A stretch of 59,451 nt of DNA, from assembly GCA_026397725.1 (NCBI GenBank), contig JAPLUI010000115.1:1-59451 (forward strand). Reading direction: 5' to 3'. This document shows, piece after piece, positions 1-9,526 of the stretch. Every line of letters starts with the position of its first letter. The stretch's first letter is position 1. Source of the stretch: Verrucomicrobiota bacterium (GTDB taxonomy: Bacteria > Verrucomicrobiota > Verrucomicrobiia > Verrucomicrobiales > Akkermansiaceae). Both the position numbers and the translations under genes were made by a program. The notes under the pieces were generated by a model. It did no database searches. It had not been told where the DNA came from and saw nothing but the letters and a program-made list of their open reading frames with translations.

Positions 1-26
1 CACCGGGAGTAACGTGGGCGCGATAA

Positions 27-135
27 GGAGCCACCACATTCTTGTGGTGGTAGCGGAAGGGCGGCCCATGAGTGCGTGCCGAAGGCTCTGTTCATGGACG
101 TTCCTTCCGCTCGACGACAGGAATGTCGTCGCTCC
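27..135. repeat. REP-like inverted pair of hairpin elements
   Basis: Two copies of one hairpin element lie in opposite orientation. Copy A (27-60, plus) is GGAGC, stem CACCACA, loop TTCT, stem TGTGGTG, then AGCGGAAGG. Copy B (103-135, minus) is GGAGC, stem GACGACA, loop TTCC, stem TGTCGTC, then AGCGGAAGG. Flanks are identical while both stem strands differ in a pairing-preserving way, so the structure is under selection. The arrangement resembles REP/BIME pairs of bacterial intergenic regions. Confidence 0.7.
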
Positions 136-232
136 CTAACTGGCATCCTCGGAGCCAAGTTACTCGGGAGGGGCGTGACCGCCCGCGAGACGGACCGTGC
201 CTCATGGGAACTCCGCGGCTCTCCCGGTTTAG

Positions 233-329
233 CCAAAGCGGTGTGGCGGGCTGCGCCCTTCCCACCGCACTCCAGACTTTGGCCCGCGCCCGGGCAGGTG
301 AAGGTATGCACTGCGGTGGGAAGCGCAGC
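233..329. repeat. Long palindromic intergenic repeat, family member 1
   Basis: The unit at 233-282 starts CCAAAGCGG and ends CCGCACTCCAGACTTTGG. Its middle (250-269) pairs with 312-329 (TGCGGTGGGAAGCGCAGC) as a near-perfect inverted repeat. The same signature, CCAAAAGCGG ... CCGCAGTCCAAAG, recurs at 46398-46531, so this is a dispersed family. No coding potential is visible in 1-360. The unit lies just downstream of the stop of the gene ending at 361 and could also end its transcript. Confidence 0.6.
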
Positions 330-360
330 GGGCTACCATATCCGCATCTGCCTGTTTGGT

Positions 361-1347
361 TCAGGGGCTGTGCTGGCTGGAGTTCGTGTAGGACGCCCGC
401 AGGCTCAAGCGGCGAATTGCCAGATCGACGTCGAATGTTCCAGGCACTTCCCAGCCGATGTTCATCGTCGCAATTCGATAGTCCGCAAGCGCCTGCGACT
501 CCTTCAAGAAGTTGTCTCGCCAGGCGTTTTCGAGGCCTTCGCGCATCAACGGCAACAGATCCGTGTCGATGGTAATCCACTTCCGATCATGTGCGGTTTT
601 CTTGGCAAACACATCGCCAGCCGGAGTGTAAATGAACATGTTCGTGCCGCCGGTATCCCGTGCCTTGTACGCCGGCACGACGCGATGCCGGTCGTCGTAG
701 ATCGGAATACCAAACCAAAGGTATTTGCCGTAGCCCGGCGACTGGCGGTTGAGATTCTGCACCGAGAAGAAGATCTGGAACTGTGCCGCGTGCAAGCCGG
801 GGTTGTAGTCGGACATGGGCCGCTTTTCCGAAGCAATCAATCGCGCTTCGACATGCAAGCGGGCGGCGCTCAGCTCCGCCAGCGACGGAGGATTGGCGAT
901 GTTCTGCTCCACGAGCAGATGCACCCAAGGTTCGCCGGACTTGCGGGCGAGGGTGCCATATTCGGCGCTTGCCTTCACCGCCATGCCGAGATCTCCCCTT
1001 TCTGAGCCGACTGCTCCCAGCGTGACCGTCTTGGCGACGTTGGAGAAGCGTAGCGAGCCGTCGGCCAGCTTTTCCGGTGCGGCGATGGCCAGCGGATGTT
1101 TGCTGCTCCATTGCACCAGATCCCACACCGGTTCCGCCGTGGTTTCATATCCCCGAACAATTCCATAAGTGACCCGCTTTCCCGGCTCGGGTTGCAGCAC
1201 CGAGAATCCGCGCCGAAAATCCGGGTCCCGGATGAGTTCGCGTTCCGGCAACTTCTCCGCCGCGTGGCACGGCCAAGCCGTTGTGAGCAGTGCCATGGCG
1301 GAGGCACTCACCAGCAGAGTATTAATGAATGGTTTCTTTGTGATCAT
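361..1347 (-). CDS. Secreted protein of unknown function
   Basis: This is the last gene of the minus-strand run, 328 aa. The N-terminus (about residues 1-29, ending PCHAA) is a signal peptide, so the product is exported. The mature part is mixed polar sequence rich in predicted beta strand (for example KYLWFGIPIYDD and TNMFIYTP), without transmembrane segments or a catalytic motif I recognise. It begins 12 bp after the preceding glycosidase, so it is probably co-transcribed and may act on, or bind, the same polysaccharide. A jelly-roll carbohydrate-binding or lyase-like fold is possible but is inference only. Confidence 0.75.
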   Translation of the reverse strand: MITKKPFINTLLVSASAMALLTTAWPCHAAEKLPERELIRDPDFRRGFSVLQPEPGKRVTYGIVRGYETTAEPVWDLVQWSSKHPLAIAAPEKLADGSLRFSNVAKTVTLGAVGSERGDLGMAVKASAEYGTLARKSGEPWVHLLVEQNIANPPSLAELSAARLHVEARLIASEKRPMSDYNPGLHAAQFQIFFSVQNLNRQSPGYGKYLWFGIPIYDDRHRVVPAYKARDTGGTNMFIYTPAGDVFAKKTAHDRKWITIDTDLLPLMREGLENAWRDNFLKESQALADYRIATMNIGWEVPGTFDVDLAIRRLSLRASYTNSSQHSP

Positions 1348-1359
1348 ACTTTTCCAGTT

Positions 1360-3645
1360 CTATAGTTCCAATGTTAGTTCGACATTTCCTTTTGGCGGAA
1401 GTTCCACTGCGGAAAGCACGGCCCAACCATCCTCCAGCCGCACACCCTTTACGGGCAGGCGAAGGGTGCTCGTGCCTTTCGGCAGGCGCACGCGCAGGTC
1501 CCTTCTGCAAATCCGGTCGGAACGGTTATCCAAGATGACGCGGACCTGCCGGGGCTTGAACTCGGCCGAAACCAGAATGCTCCCCTTGGCTGCTAGATTC
1601 ACGAAGCCCACACCCTGCCGTTCCCACGCTGCGGGAATTGCGGGGAAAACCGTGATCGACTTCTCGTCATCCGGATCCAACAGCATCTGGGTGAGGTTGC
1701 AAATCAATGCACCGTGTGCCGCCACCTCGGGGGTCTTCTTGAAGTCCTCAAAGTCATTGACAATCTCGCCGATGCAGGTGTCGTCGAAGAGGGTGACGCC
1801 GGGTCGGAGCATTTGCTTGGCCCAGTGGCAGGCCTCGTCGCCATCGTGAAGCTTTGCCGCGAAGACGCCCATCCAGCCGTTGTTGAAGACATAATCACCG
1901 GTCTTCGAAGTGCGGAACAACGCGTAGCTGTTCCTGACAAGCGGATCGTCATCCGCAAGGATCCGATACCACCACAACGGAATCAGCCAGGTGGCATCAC
2001 CGGAATTCGCAACTGGCGTTGCGCCGGCTCCTCCGGTCAGGACTTTCGTTCCCTGGTAATCGGCCGTGGGCAGCAGGACCTTGCCGGCCATGTCCGCCCA
2101 CCCCTTCTCCGCGACACCGCGGCGGACCGACTCGCGCAAGCCGTAAAGGGTCGCAGCCTGCTGAACCGTATTGGGCATGGTCTTGTTCAGATAAGCATTG
2201 AAGTCGGGGCGCCATTGCAGATCTTCGACCGACACTTGGGTGGTCTCTTTAAGAATTCGCAGCGCCACTTTGTCGTAACGTCTGTCGCCGCTCCAATCGA
2301 CATAATCCAGCGCCATGAGCGCGGCGTTATTTCCCGCGAAATCCTCATAGGCCCAAAACCCCTCGCCTTCCGACGGCGGTTCGGGGATCGTGCCGTCGTA
2401 ACTCATAATGGTGCCGTACTTCGCGCCGCCGGAATACTTCACCGAGGTCTTTTGGAGGGTGAGACCTTCCTTGGCATACCGCTCCGCGCGCGGGAGAGTG
2501 CGCTCCAACCAGCCCACGACCCGCCGGGCTTCATCGAAGTGGTTCCCGTACAGCAACGCCCTCTGATCCAAGACCAGATCGTACTCGGGACAGACCGCGC
2601 CGGCGAAACTCTCGATGCTGGTACCGTTGCATCCCGGCGGGACATCCGTGTTGCCAAAGAACACTCCGAGATAATACATGGATCGGGCATACCAAGTGGC
2701 AAGATCACGGTCCGGCAAGCTCACCGCGGAGCGGGCATGGAAATCCTTCCACCATTGTGCCGTTTCCTTGCGCGAGACGTCAAAGCCGCGCTTCCGCGCC
2801 GTCTCAGCCTTCGTCCAGGCCGCGGCCACCGGGTCGGTACTTGCATAGGACGATCCGGGGGCAATGTAGAGAGTGAGCGGCCTTCCCGGCTCTGCGCAGC
2901 CTAGCAGAAAGGTTGGCGTATCAACCAACGGGTCCGCCGCTTCGCAAGCAATCGCCAGCGTGGCCGTGCAGGATTTCGGACGCTTGGCCACAACCACCAA
3001 TCCGCCAGGCTGTTGGACGCCTGCCCCGGCCCATGGGTCATGCTCCTTCTTGTAAACACCGGCGTTCAGATAAACCCGAACCTCACGGTTGATGCCCACG
3101 CGCATCTGTATGGGCAACGGGGCATCGGGACTGTCTGTAATCCGGATCACCAGGACACCTTCCGGCGTAACGAACATCTCCCGATGACTCTGAAATGCAG
3201 CGCCGGCCGGGCCGACTGTGAGGCCCAGGTCTATTGTTAGGCGCCCGCTGGCGATATCCAGGTGATGCTTAAAGGCCGTCACCTGTCCGGGTTCGAGGTT
3301 CTTGCCATAACCGGCGGTCAGGTCAAAGGGCAGATGACGATGTCCCTCCTCGTCCCACCAGTATTGATAGGTGAGGTAGGGCAGGTGCTTGAGCCAGCCG
3401 CCCGTGTTGGTCACACCCGCTCCCGGCAGCGTGAACCCATCGGTACCGACCCGCACCACCGTGCCCCCGAGTCCCAGACACTCGTATTGATACTGGGGAT
3501 GGCGAAAGCGCTCCATTCCCTCTTTCACCATGGCCGCTTGCTGAAGGGTCGTTTCCCACGCACCAGTGACTGAGTCGGCCGCGTCCGCAACGCCGGCAAT
3601 CAGGCTCGCCATAAACGCCATAATACAAGGGATGGCATCAGTCAT
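1360..3645 (-). CDS. Secreted (alpha/alpha)6-barrel glycosidase, GH95-like
   Basis: The protein is 761 aa with a signal peptide (residues 1-23, cleavage after GVADA). An N-terminal beta-rich domain (about 30-270) precedes a helical catalytic domain (about 290-640) with the Trp- and Tyr-rich loops typical of six-hairpin glycosidases (YARSMYYLGVF, ATWLIPLWWYRIL, NNGWMGVFAAKLHDG). A C-terminal beta-sandwich ends the protein, with FPAIPAAW and KGSILVSAEF resembling the tail of GH95 fucosidases. The start codon overlaps the upstream rhamnosidase stop (ATGA, 3642-3645), so translation is probably coupled. Substrate is not readable from sequence; alpha-L-fucoside or another deoxysugar would fit the neighbours. 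Confidence 0.75.
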   Translation of the reverse strand: MTDAIPCIMAFMASLIAGVADAADSVTGAWETTLQQAAMVKEGMERFRHPQYQYECLGLGGTVVRVGTDGFTLPGAGVTNTGGWLKHLPYLTYQYWWDEEGHRHLPFDLTAGYGKNLEPGQVTAFKHHLDIASGRLTIDLGLTVGPAGAAFQSHREMFVTPEGVLVIRITDSPDAPLPIQMRVGINREVRVYLNAGVYKKEHDPWAGAGVQQPGGLVVVAKRPKSCTATLAIACEAADPLVDTPTFLLGCAEPGRPLTLYIAPGSSYASTDPVAAAWTKAETARKRGFDVSRKETAQWWKDFHARSAVSLPDRDLATWYARSMYYLGVFFGNTDVPPGCNGTSIESFAGAVCPEYDLVLDQRALLYGNHFDEARRVVGWLERTLPRAERYAKEGLTLQKTSVKYSGGAKYGTIMSYDGTIPEPPSEGEGFWAYEDFAGNNAALMALDYVDWSGDRRYDKVALRILKETTQVSVEDLQWRPDFNAYLNKTMPNTVQQAATLYGLRESVRRGVAEKGWADMAGKVLLPTADYQGTKVLTGGAGATPVANSGDATWLIPLWWYRILADDDPLVRNSYALFRTSKTGDYVFNNGWMGVFAAKLHDGDEACHWAKQMLRPGVTLFDDTCIGEIVNDFEDFKKTPEVAAHGALICNLTQMLLDPDDEKSITVFPAIPAAWERQGVGFVNLAAKGSILVSAEFKPRQVRVILDNRSDRICRRDLRVRLPKGTSTLRLPVKGVRLEDGWAVLSAVELPPKGNVELTLEL

Positions 3646-6600
3646 TTGCCACCCCCGATCACGCTAAAGCTATAAGTGCCCGAGCCAACTGCCACGTCAA
3701 TCCGCTCACGCTTTTCGCTGGCTCCGGAGATTCCAACCACACCGCCGACGTAAGCTCCATCTGACCATACCGGCTTGCCGCTTTCGGTTATCGAGACCGG
3801 GCCGGTCCCGCTGCCGGGCAGGCTCACCGTCGCCGAGGTGTTGGCGGGAATGGTCACGTTCACTACCAAAGCCCCGCCATTCTTTTCCCAGCGCACGGCA
3901 ATGGTCCCGTGCATGCTGTCGTAGGAAACCTGCGCCCAGGTCAGTCCCGCCCCGATATATGGTTTGATGACGATGTTCTTGAATCCCTCGCCCTGCTGGC
4001 CAATGCCCCCGACATAGTGGAAGAGCCACTCGCCAACCGAGGCCATCAGATCGGGCATGCTGAACGAATTCATGCGCGGATCCTGAAACCCCTTATCCGG
4101 GGTCCAGCCGTCCCATCTTTCCCAGGCGGAAGTGGCACCGAGCTTGACCGGATAGAGCCAGGACGGATAGGTGTCCGCCAATAACAGATGGTAAGCCACG
4201 TCGTTGCGTCCGTATTCGCTCAGGACGGGCAGCAAGGCCCGCGAACCATGAAATCCGGTGGTCAAGTGTCCTGCGGGGATGGTGGGGTTGTTGCCCTTCG
4301 CATCAGGAAACGTCTGCTGATGGCTTTTGTTGAGGATGTCATTCGCCAGATTTGCGGTCGCCATCGATATTTTGTTTTCCGGGATAAATCCGTAATACAA
4401 CGCCAAGGCATATTCCATCTGGCTGTCATCGCGAACCACGCCCTGGGAGGAAATATATGCGTTGTCAAATGCCGCCCGCATGTTCGCGAACAACGTGCGA
4501 TACGCTGCAGCGTCGGCCGTCCTGCCGATGGCCTCCGCCATTTCCGCCATCATGTTCACCGAGGCTCCATTCAATAGGGTGTTGAAGATGTCGGCATTAC
4601 CTTCACGATTTTGGGTGATTGCCAGCCAGTCACCGTAGCCCACAAACTTCGGGTCAGAGGCAATGCCCAAGTTGGCCGGTCGCAAGTTGTTGACCAGTTT
4701 GCTTTGGATATAGCCAATATATCGAGCCATCGCATCGTAGTGTTTCCGGATGATGGCCGTATCGCCGTAGGCCTTGTAGAGGCCGTAGGGAACCGCAATG
4801 CCGTCGTCCGACCAACCCGGCGATTCAACGTCGCCCCAGAATGGAGCCACCTGCATGAATGCGGCCCCGTTCTCGTTAGCACTCAAGGATTGCGAATCCA
4901 CCAAATCCACCATCCACTTGGACAGGAAGCCGCCCATGCCCAGAGCATACGTCCAGGTATTGACCAGCGGCGTCTTGGCGCACCACCCCAATCGCTCGGC
5001 TCGGTCGGCGCAACCCGTGGGAATGTCCACCAGATTGTCGCGCATCGTCCAGAGGAGATTGCTATAGAGTTTGTTGACCCGCGCATCCGAACACTCAAAC
5101 GTGCCGGTCGTGGGCAGAGTTGAATGGCATTCGATTCCCGTGAGGTCGTCCAGCGTTGGAGTACCCGGATATCCCGTCACTTCCACATATTGGAATCCAT
5201 GATAGGTGGTGCTTGGTTCCCATACCTCTTCGCCGCCGCCTTTCAGATAGAATGTGTCGATGGCACGGGCATCCCGCAGGTAATCGGTGTAGATCGTTCC
5301 ATCCGGATTGAGCCATCCGGAGATTCGCAGGACAATCTTGGTTCCCCTTGGTCCTTTCGTCTTGATTCGAGACCAACCGGCGATGTTCTGGCCAAGGTCG
5401 AAAACATATACTCCGGGCCGTGGCTCGGTCAGTCTAACCGGCTTTATTTCCTGCTGTTTGCGCACCGGGGCACAGGGAGAGACGCCGAGTCGGAGATTGG
5501 GTACCGTCGCGACGCTCACGGGCTGCCATGTTGAGTCATCGAACGCAGCAGTATCCCAGCCGGGCATTTCCAGCCGAGCATCGTAAGTCTCGCCCTGCTG
5601 CACATCGCCTTCGCGAATCGGCCCATAGGAGAGCTTCCAGGTTTCATCCGTCGCCACGGTCTGCAGCGTGCCGTCGGCATACTCGATGCCGATTTGCACG
5701 CGCAATTTCGGCACCGAGCCGTAGGTGTCGCGCCCGGACCAGATATAACCGGAATACCAACCGTCTGACAAAACCGCGCCAATCGCATTAGCGCCCTGTC
5801 GTAGCATCCCGGTGACGTCGTAAGTCTGGTAGTAAGCCCGTTTGCGAAACTCCGTCCAGCCGGGATTGAAGTAATCCTTGCCTATCCTCTCGCCGTTGAG
5901 GTGAATTTCATAGGTTCCCAACGCGGTGGCATAGAGCGTGGCGCGGCGGATGGGCTTCTCCGCCGGAAACTCCTTCCGCAAATAGGGAGAGGGAGGCAGC
6001 ACCCAAGTCCGCTCGCTTAAGTTCCACTGAACACCGCCCCACGGAGCCATTCCCATCGGCCCGAGGACCATGGCCGCCGGCCATGCGCTGTCATCGAATC
6101 CATACGATTTCCAGTTTGCAATCTCCTGGTTGGATGTCTTCCATGACTGGTCCGAACCGATCACAAGAGCCGTGTTATCATCGAATTGGACATTCAGCTT
6201 GCCGGTGAGTCCGGCGGCACTGCCCTCATTGGTTGCGGCAATCGCCAGGGTGTTCACGCCCGGGGTGAGGTGTTCCTTGATGTTGAGCTTTGGGGGTTGG
6301 GACCAATTGGTGCCCTGTCCTGCCTGAACCCCATTCACAAACAACGTGAAGCCGTTGTCGCAGGTCAGGTCACAGGTGGCTGCCGCAATCCGTTTCCCGA
6401 CAGGCACGCTGAGCTGGCGGCGAAAGAAGCGGATTCCGGCGGGCGCGACCTGGTTCGGGTTGCCCTCGGGATACCAGATCCATTGGTATCCTTCCGAGTT
6501 GTAGCCGGGCGCGCGCTTTTCTTCACCAATCCACTTGGCCGACTCCCACTCCTTGGGATCTAGCAAGCCCATCGTCCAGAATGCCGGCTCGCTCCAGACT

Positions 6601-7016
6601 GAGAGATTCAGGTCCACGTCCCAGACGCGCACCTTCCAGAAGCAGCGCATCCGCGATTCCAACGGCTTGCCAACGTATTCCACCTGGCTGCTTTGATCCG
6701 ATATCACCTTGCCGCTGTCCCACAAATCGCCCTGATCTTTGGCTAACAGATCAAGCGTCGAGGCCACCAGTACCTGATAGGCCGTCTGCTTTTGTCCGCG
6801 CTGGTCAGACGTGAGGATCCAGCTCAGCCGCGGCTGCGTCACGTCGATGCCCAGCGGGTCCCGTAGGTATTCGCAGCGCAGTCGGGCCGCCGTCGTGGCG
6901 TCAGCCGCCACGGCCAGAGGTGTGCACCACGCCATCACAAGTACTGTGATCAGGACATTCCCAATCACGATCCATTTGCGTCTTCCGTTTGATCTCATTG
7001 ATTTGCTGTCTTTCAT
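3642..7016 (-). CDS. Secreted GH78-family alpha-L-rhamnosidase, divergent
   Basis: Predicted to release terminal alpha-L-rhamnose from extracellular glycans. I chose the ATG at 7016, four bases after the preceding gene's TAG, because it directly precedes a signal-peptide-like N-terminus. The protein (1124 aa) shows GH78 architecture: N-terminal Ig-like rhamnosidase domain (YLRDPLGIDVTQPRLSW), an inserted jelly-roll (about 190-320), a lectin-like domain (GWYSGYIWSGRDTYG), the concanavalin-like domain, the (alpha/alpha)6 barrel (about 640-1000) and a beta-sandwich tail. The base-bearing segment WERWDGWTPDKGFQDP is intact. The usual DCPxRDERxGWxGD motif is instead GCADRAERLGWCAK (residues 668-681), replacing several active-site acids. 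Activity may be altered or lost. Confidence 0.88.
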   Translation of the reverse strand: MKDSKSMRSNGRRKWIVIGNVLITVLVMAWCTPLAVAADATTAARLRCEYLRDPLGIDVTQPRLSWILTSDQRGQKQTAYQVLVASTLDLLAKDQGDLWDSGKVISDQSSQVEYVGKPLESRMRCFWKVRVWDVDLNLSVWSEPAFWTMGLLDPKEWESAKWIGEEKRAPGYNSEGYQWIWYPEGNPNQVAPAGIRFFRRQLSVPVGKRIAAATCDLTCDNGFTLFVNGVQAGQGTNWSQPPKLNIKEHLTPGVNTLAIAATNEGSAAGLTGKLNVQFDDNTALVIGSDQSWKTSNQEIANWKSYGFDDSAWPAAMVLGPMGMAPWGGVQWNLSERTWVLPPSPYLRKEFPAEKPIRRATLYATALGTYEIHLNGERIGKDYFNPGWTEFRKRAYYQTYDVTGMLRQGANAIGAVLSDGWYSGYIWSGRDTYGSVPKLRVQIGIEYADGTLQTVATDETWKLSYGPIREGDVQQGETYDARLEMPGWDTAAFDDSTWQPVSVATVPNLRLGVSPCAPVRKQQEIKPVRLTEPRPGVYVFDLGQNIAGWSRIKTKGPRGTKIVLRISGWLNPDGTIYTDYLRDARAIDTFYLKGGGEEVWEPSTTYHGFQYVEVTGYPGTPTLDDLTGIECHSTLPTTGTFECSDARVNKLYSNLLWTMRDNLVDIPTGCADRAERLGWCAKTPLVNTWTYALGMGGFLSKWMVDLVDSQSLSANENGAAFMQVAPFWGDVESPGWSDDGIAVPYGLYKAYGDTAIIRKHYDAMARYIGYIQSKLVNNLRPANLGIASDPKFVGYGDWLAITQNREGNADIFNTLLNGASVNMMAEMAEAIGRTADAAAYRTLFANMRAAFDNAYISSQGVVRDDSQMEYALALYYGFIPENKISMATANLANDILNKSHQQTFPDAKGNNPTIPAGHLTTGFHGSRALLPVLSEYGRNDVAYHLLLADTYPSWLYPVKLGATSAWERWDGWTPDKGFQDPRMNSFSMPDLMASVGEWLFHYVGGIGQQGEGFKNIVIKPYIGAGLTWAQVSYDSMHGTIAVRWEKNGGALVVNVTIPANTSATVSLPGSGTGPVSITESGKPVWSDGAYVGGVVGISGASEKRERIDVAVGSGTYSFSVIGGGK

Positions 7017-7020
7017 GATT

Positions 7021-9468
7021 CTACTTTTCGGCAGGCAGCCACTTGCTCCAGTCAAGCGTGGCCCGGGATTCATAATCACCGCCGAGGGGGGTGGGTTTGT
7101 AATCGCGGGGATTGAGGTTGGCGTCCACCCACGCTTTGGGGTCGCGCTGAAACTCCGCGAGCTTTTGCGCCACCGCCGCTTGGCCGCCCTGATTCTCCAC
7201 GTCTTTCTTCAGCAACGCCTCCAGGCGCTTGGTCACGATGGCGAATTGATTTTCGTTGTTCTGCACGGCCCGCGCATCCTGTGCGGCCAGTGTCTCCAGG
7301 AAGTGGAGCGATTTCGCCCGCAGCGAGCGCGCGGTTTTACACACGATCTCGCGCTGCGTGCGGATGTCGGCGGTCTTGCCGCCGCCCGCCGCGAGAGCCT
7401 GGTCGAAAAATCCAACCGCCTTGAAGCCCAGCGCGGCGGAATCCTCCAGCCGCAAGCCGGTGTCTTCAAAGAGCCAGGGGTGGGCTTGTTGGTCCTGGGT
7501 TAGCATGAAATTCCCGCGCCGGTTGGCTTTCCAGATCGGCGTGTCCCAGGTGGCGTTGGGAATATCGACGGGCTGCCAGCCGTGGGAACCGTCCCAGGGC
7601 CGGTCCAGCCCCAGCGGACCTATCAGATAGGTGACATCCCACGGGTATGCTTCCACGTGCTGCGCCACATACTCCCACGCCTGGATCATCAGTGCCGCGA
7701 CATTCGGGCCGTAGGGCTCCGCGATTTCCCGGAGCAGAGTATCGAGCGGGGCGTCGGGCGATTTCATCCAGGCTTTGAGCATGGCGGCGTTCACCGAGAA
7801 GGTGGACGGCGCGAAGCCGTAATACTCCTTCACGCCCACCACGCCGTCCATCTCCTTCCAGCCAGCCAACTCTCCGTAGATGAGGCGTGGAGAGAAATCC
7901 TCCATCAGATAGAGCGGCTTGTAGAACGTGTGGTCAAACTCCCCGAGCACGGGAATGCCGCGCTCCTTTGCCAGTTGAACGAAGCGTTTCACGCCGAGGT
8001 CGGATTTGAAGGAGCGGTCGTTGAAGGGATACACCTCGTTGCTGGTGGAGGGATTGAGTACCAGCCCGAAGTTCGCCGATTGCACCTTGTCGAGAATCAT
8101 CACAACCTGGCCCCTGGAGAGTTCCCACGGTTTCCACCACAGGCGTGTGTTAGGGCGGCATTTCCGCATCGTCTCGTTGAGCAGGTTCAGGAAATCCGGC
8201 ACACGCTCGTCCAGCGGAATGCCGCTACAGCGCGGGCACGGCCCGAACTCGCTGCACAGCCAGGCACCCTGGTCAAACGTGTAAACCAGGACGTCATCGA
8301 CCTCTGGAAAGGAGGTCATGAAATCGGCCAACATTTCCGCGCATTTCGTCCGCACCGCCGGGTCCAGAATGCAGGCCGGACGCGAGAAGCCGAAGGCCTT
8401 GGGAATCCCGAATTGGGCGATGGTCTTGAGTCCGTGCTTGTGCGCCTGCTTGATCCGGAAGGCGAATTTCTCGCGTTGCTCCTTGTCCAGATCCTCCAGA
8501 TTGAGCACTTCGTTGGCCGGTTTGCCACCCCAGGCAATGCTGAGCTGCACCATGTTCACGCCCAAGCCCTTGATTTGCTCCAGTTGCTCGTCGCTCCAAC
8601 TGATGTCGGGAACGGACGGGTTACCCACGATTCCGACAAAGTATTTGAACCCGCCGGGGGCGGACGGAGCACCGGCACTCTGCGGCGGCGCGGATGCCGT
8701 CACCGCCGCCACGGGGTTCCCTTGCGGTGAGTGCCAAACGCGTTCGGCCATGCCGGGGTCAGGCTTATCCCAACGCAATGGCTGAATCAGAATGCCATCC
8801 AGGTCGTGGGCCGCCGACGTTGCGCTGGGCACCGATGAAACCATTGAACAGGCCATATAATCGATTCCGTGGTCGGAAACAACTTCTGGCGCATGGCCCG
8901 GGGTTTCCTCGATGGAGTTCGCAACCGCATCGCCAAAGTTAAATGGATTCTCGGATATGAAAAGATGGGCGTGACTGTAATCAATGCCACTGGTCCACAG
9001 GTAATAATATCCATCGCGATAGATGACCTGCGGCGATTCGGCATACCCGTGGGGGGAGCCCGTGCTGTCTCTGAGGACCGTCACCGGATCAGACCAGTGC
9101 AACAGATCGTCCGAAGTGCGCGCCTTTAGTGCATCCGCACAATAATACATAAGATAGCCATCACTTTCCGCATATCCGTTGCCAACCCCATTCCCGTCTT
9201 TGCCAAAAGTGCCGATGCAATGCCATTGGCCCACCTTGTCTTGGATGAGAGCAAAATCGCTGCACAAGGTCTTTCCATCCCCCACCAGCCGTAGCGCATC
9301 CTTCCAGGGCTTTGAAACCCGCGGAATCCGCAACTCTTTCTTCTCTGTCCGCTCATTTGCCGTCGCAGCGCCGCCTTCCGCAGCGGCGAGATGCGAAGGT
9401 CTCGCAGCCCCCAGGGCCACAGCGAGCGCACCGCACAAGGTTGCCGAGATTCGCCGATAAGATCGCAT
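7021..9468 (-). CDS. Secreted fusion: five-bladed propeller plus TIM-barrel glycosidase-like domain
   Basis: About 815 aa from the ATG at 9468, chosen because GAGG lies just upstream and a signal peptide follows (to about LAAAEGG). In-frame upstream starts exist up to 9498. Residues about 50-250 read like GH43/GH117-type propeller blades (SDGYLMYYCADAL, TSDDLLHWSDP, ESPQVIYRDGYYYLWTS, GHAPEVV). Residues about 265-600 form a barrel-like module (LGVNMVQLSIAWG, DVLVYTFDQGAWLCSEF, a CPRC pair, TRLWWKPWE), reminiscent of DUF4838/GH20-type barrels. A helical C-terminus follows. The family of the barrel is not identified. The pairing suggests two glycan-recognising or cleaving activities in one chain. 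Confidence 0.7.
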   Translation of the reverse strand: MRSYRRISATLCGALAVALGAARPSHLAAAEGGAATANERTEKKELRIPRVSKPWKDALRLVGDGKTLCSDFALIQDKVGQWHCIGTFGKDGNGVGNGYAESDGYLMYYCADALKARTSDDLLHWSDPVTVLRDSTGSPHGYAESPQVIYRDGYYYLWTSGIDYSHAHLFISENPFNFGDAVANSIEETPGHAPEVVSDHGIDYMACSMVSSVPSATSAAHDLDGILIQPLRWDKPDPGMAERVWHSPQGNPVAAVTASAPPQSAGAPSAPGGFKYFVGIVGNPSVPDISWSDEQLEQIKGLGVNMVQLSIAWGGKPANEVLNLEDLDKEQREKFAFRIKQAHKHGLKTIAQFGIPKAFGFSRPACILDPAVRTKCAEMLADFMTSFPEVDDVLVYTFDQGAWLCSEFGPCPRCSGIPLDERVPDFLNLLNETMRKCRPNTRLWWKPWELSRGQVVMILDKVQSANFGLVLNPSTSNEVYPFNDRSFKSDLGVKRFVQLAKERGIPVLGEFDHTFYKPLYLMEDFSPRLIYGELAGWKEMDGVVGVKEYYGFAPSTFSVNAAMLKAWMKSPDAPLDTLLREIAEPYGPNVAALMIQAWEYVAQHVEAYPWDVTYLIGPLGLDRPWDGSHGWQPVDIPNATWDTPIWKANRRGNFMLTQDQQAHPWLFEDTGLRLEDSAALGFKAVGFFDQALAAGGGKTADIRTQREIVCKTARSLRAKSLHFLETLAAQDARAVQNNENQFAIVTKRLEALLKKDVENQGGQAAVAQKLAEFQRDPKAWVDANLNPRDYKPTPLGGDYESRATLDWSKWLPAEK

Positions 9469-9526
9469 ATCCATCCTCATTCTCATATTCATAATCACTA
9501 TTACTTAGTTCAATTGGACTCTCCTG

